From assembly GCA_030295235.1 (NCBI GenBank), contig AP026123.1:1798001-1862000 (forward strand): a stretch of 64,000 nucleotides of DNA, given 5' to 3'. The translations under genes and the position numbers were made by a program. Source of the stretch: Fistulifera solaris (Eukaryota > Bacillariophyta > Bacillariophyceae > Naviculales > Stauroneidaceae). Of the stretch, positions 62,639-64,000 are shown piece by piece. The notes beneath the pieces were generated by a model that was not told where the DNA came from, made no database searches, and saw only the letters and a program-made list of their open reading frames with translations. Each line of letters opens with the position of its first letter. Position 1 is the stretch's first letter.

Positions 62639-63605
62639 TTACTGACGAGCACCTCGCTCGCGCCCAGAACCGAAATCGAGCGACTTGTACACAAATTTCA
62701 ACCATTCCGGTGTGTTCGAATCGTCGTCACTGTCGTCCGAATCGACCAGATACGCAAAAGCATAGGCGCTCGCCACTACCACGAAATTCGCTGCCCAAAT
62801 GAGTCCAGTGTCTTTCGTGGCCACGGGGGCCAATAAACTAATGGCCGGAGAGGCCAGAAACGCAATGTCCAGTGCCTTCTTTTCGGCACCCTTCGGGCGA
62901 CGACTGCGCAGAGAAGGAATGACAAAGAGCCACCACCACCAGTAACCCAGTACTTGAATCGACACATCCATGTTGTAGACTCCGTACCATCCGTAGCCAC
63001 CAAAAAGTGATGCCGGATTGGTGGCCATGACATAGCTGAGACCAAACGAGAGGATCGCTTGCGCTAAAAATATATTTTTAAGCCATCCCCGAAAGACAGA
63101 CCGACGTTCAATAATGAGATCCTTTTTCTTTTTTCGTAATTTTTTGACGCAACGCTTCGGCATCCTCCCCTCCGCCACCACCATCGCATTCGGCCGTCGT
63201 CAACAGGGTCTTATCGTCTCCTACTAGAATATCCGCGCGACCCGTCAAAGTCGCCAGTTCCATACGTAAATTGTACAAATCACGTTCCAAATTGACGACT
63301 TTGGCCGGATTCAACAACGCATCCAAGGGTACTCCGACATCCCGCTGAATCCCCGCATCAATGGCCTGGACGAACGGATCATCCGAGGTCAAGTCACCTT
63401 CGGCCGGCATGGACCAACCGACATTGTTGAGTGCATCTTGCGCTTCGGCGCGGACTTCGCTCGTGGTGGTTTCTTTCTCCCGTAATAACGTGATCGATGG
63501 TAGGGCCGCCCGACGCGATGGACCTACAAAGGCTCGACTCGGCGAGGACCACGATGCGGCCAAGACCAGTGTTATTGCGATGCTATTTATTCGAATCGGA
63601 GCCAT
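62639..63605 (-). CDS. Plastid-targeted membrane protein of unknown function
   Basis: 321 aa after discounting one extra base in TTTTTT at 63129-63134. Signal peptide then SPSRAFVGPSRRA, an exact ASAFAP-like junction. The first mature half is soluble (VRAEAQDALNNVGWSMPAEGD, VVNLERDLYNLRMELATLTGRADILV, then a Gly run), ending in LRQKITKKKKDLI. The second half has three to four hydrophobic segments (IFLAQAILSFGLSYVMATNP, IQVLGYWWWWLFVIPS, AFLASPAISLLAPVA, LIWAANFVVVASAYAFAYLV) and an acidic DDSDDDS stretch before the end. Possibly thylakoid or envelope. No named family recognised. Confidence 0.72.
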
Positions 63606-64000
63606 TGTGATGCACTGCGAGCTAAAACTTTAGTTTGTTGCGAAATGGGATGACGGCAAACAACAAAAGCTTCTTCAAGGTGGTCGATCGGTCGATCGGT
63701 GTTTTTCGTTCATTCTTGGCTGGCTGGCCGGATGACGTACTCGTGACTGAGACTGGTACCGGTACGATATATGAACGTCGTACGTGTCCAGTGTACCACG
63801 CAGGACTTCAATTTGACGACTGTCCCAAAAAGGACTCATTCATCTACTGTTTGACACGAGGACTTTGGTACTCTTTTTCGTATGGTCAAGCCTCCTACGT
63901 AACACTTGCAGAAAAAATTCGGAGGAAAAAAGAAGCGCTCATCCTCCACTCACCGTGTGTTGTGAAAGAGAGAGTGCTGCTCTCCTCCTCATCCGTCGTT
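63606..64000. other. Window-end intergenic region
   Basis: 395 bp upstream of the plastid membrane protein gene to the window edge. No gene supported. Confidence 0.4.

Overview
The window is nuclear DNA of a compact, gene-dense eukaryote and most likely a diatom (photosynthetic stramenopile). The main reason is a run of proteins with an N-terminal signal peptide followed by an ASAFAP-like junction with Phe or Trp just after the cleavage site (ACAFVPS, HSFAPHN, TGAFVSV, SRAFVGP, HSFVPI, QAWVLPSS, ATAWTAHG). This is the bipartite address that carries proteins through the chloroplast ER into a secondary red plastid. These sit beside ordinary eukaryotic housekeeping genes with GT-AG introns, mostly 56-105 bp and few per gene. 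No tRNA, rRNA, CRISPR or plastid/mitochondrial genome segment was seen.

Layout. 0-15 kb: an edge-truncated NAD(P)-binding gene, Msp1/ATAD1 AAA ATPase, ribosomal protein uS7 (RPS5), an alpha-arrestin, a mitochondrial carrier, Tim9, a plastid HAD-like protein lacking its catalytic aspartates, a ubiquitin-like-domain protein, a Gly/Ser-rich membrane protein, plastid inorganic pyrophosphatase, a plastid DUF1995-like protein and ALG14. 15.2-23.3 kb: a repeat-rich island. It holds a 161-bp MITE with a perfect 10-bp target duplication, a 216-bp satellite, and two arrays of one palindromic satellite in opposite orientation. The two arrays bracket pyruvate kinase (with an in-frame TAG), a NIT-domain protein kinase and a small plastid protein. 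23.5-39 kb: a folate/biopterin-type transporter, mitochondrial ATP synthase alpha, a Pro/Thr-stalk receptor-like protein, a D-glutamate cyclase domain protein, a CCCH-WD40 protein, a membrane sulfotransferase, an EGF-repeat protein, a plastid Rieske protein with an internally repeated linker, a PPR-like protein and an NMN/NaMN adenylyltransferase. 39-64 kb: clathrin heavy chain, plastid Era GTPase, a twin Cys/His-motif protein, ribosomal eL43, a CDP-alcohol phosphotransferase, coatomer alpha, a thylakoid-lumen PsbQ/Psb31-like protein, a plastid sigma factor, an unknown secreted protein, a 2OG-Fe(II) oxygenase and a plastid membrane protein.

Genes alternate strand almost without exception, giving about fourteen divergent pairs with shared upstream regions of roughly 0.3-1 kb and convergent pairs separated by 60-460 bp. 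There is no operon logic, but functional themes recur: plastid biogenesis (sigma factor, Era, PPase, lumen protein), vesicle coats (clathrin heavy chain, COPI alpha), glycosylation/secretion (ALG14, sulfotransferase) and mitochondria (ATP synthase alpha, Tim9, carrier, Msp1).

From 19 kb onward many otherwise well-conserved genes carry single-base frame breaks, mostly in mono-nucleotide runs. The simplest reading is uncorrected assembly error, not pseudogenes; gene spans below bridge those breaks and say where they are.
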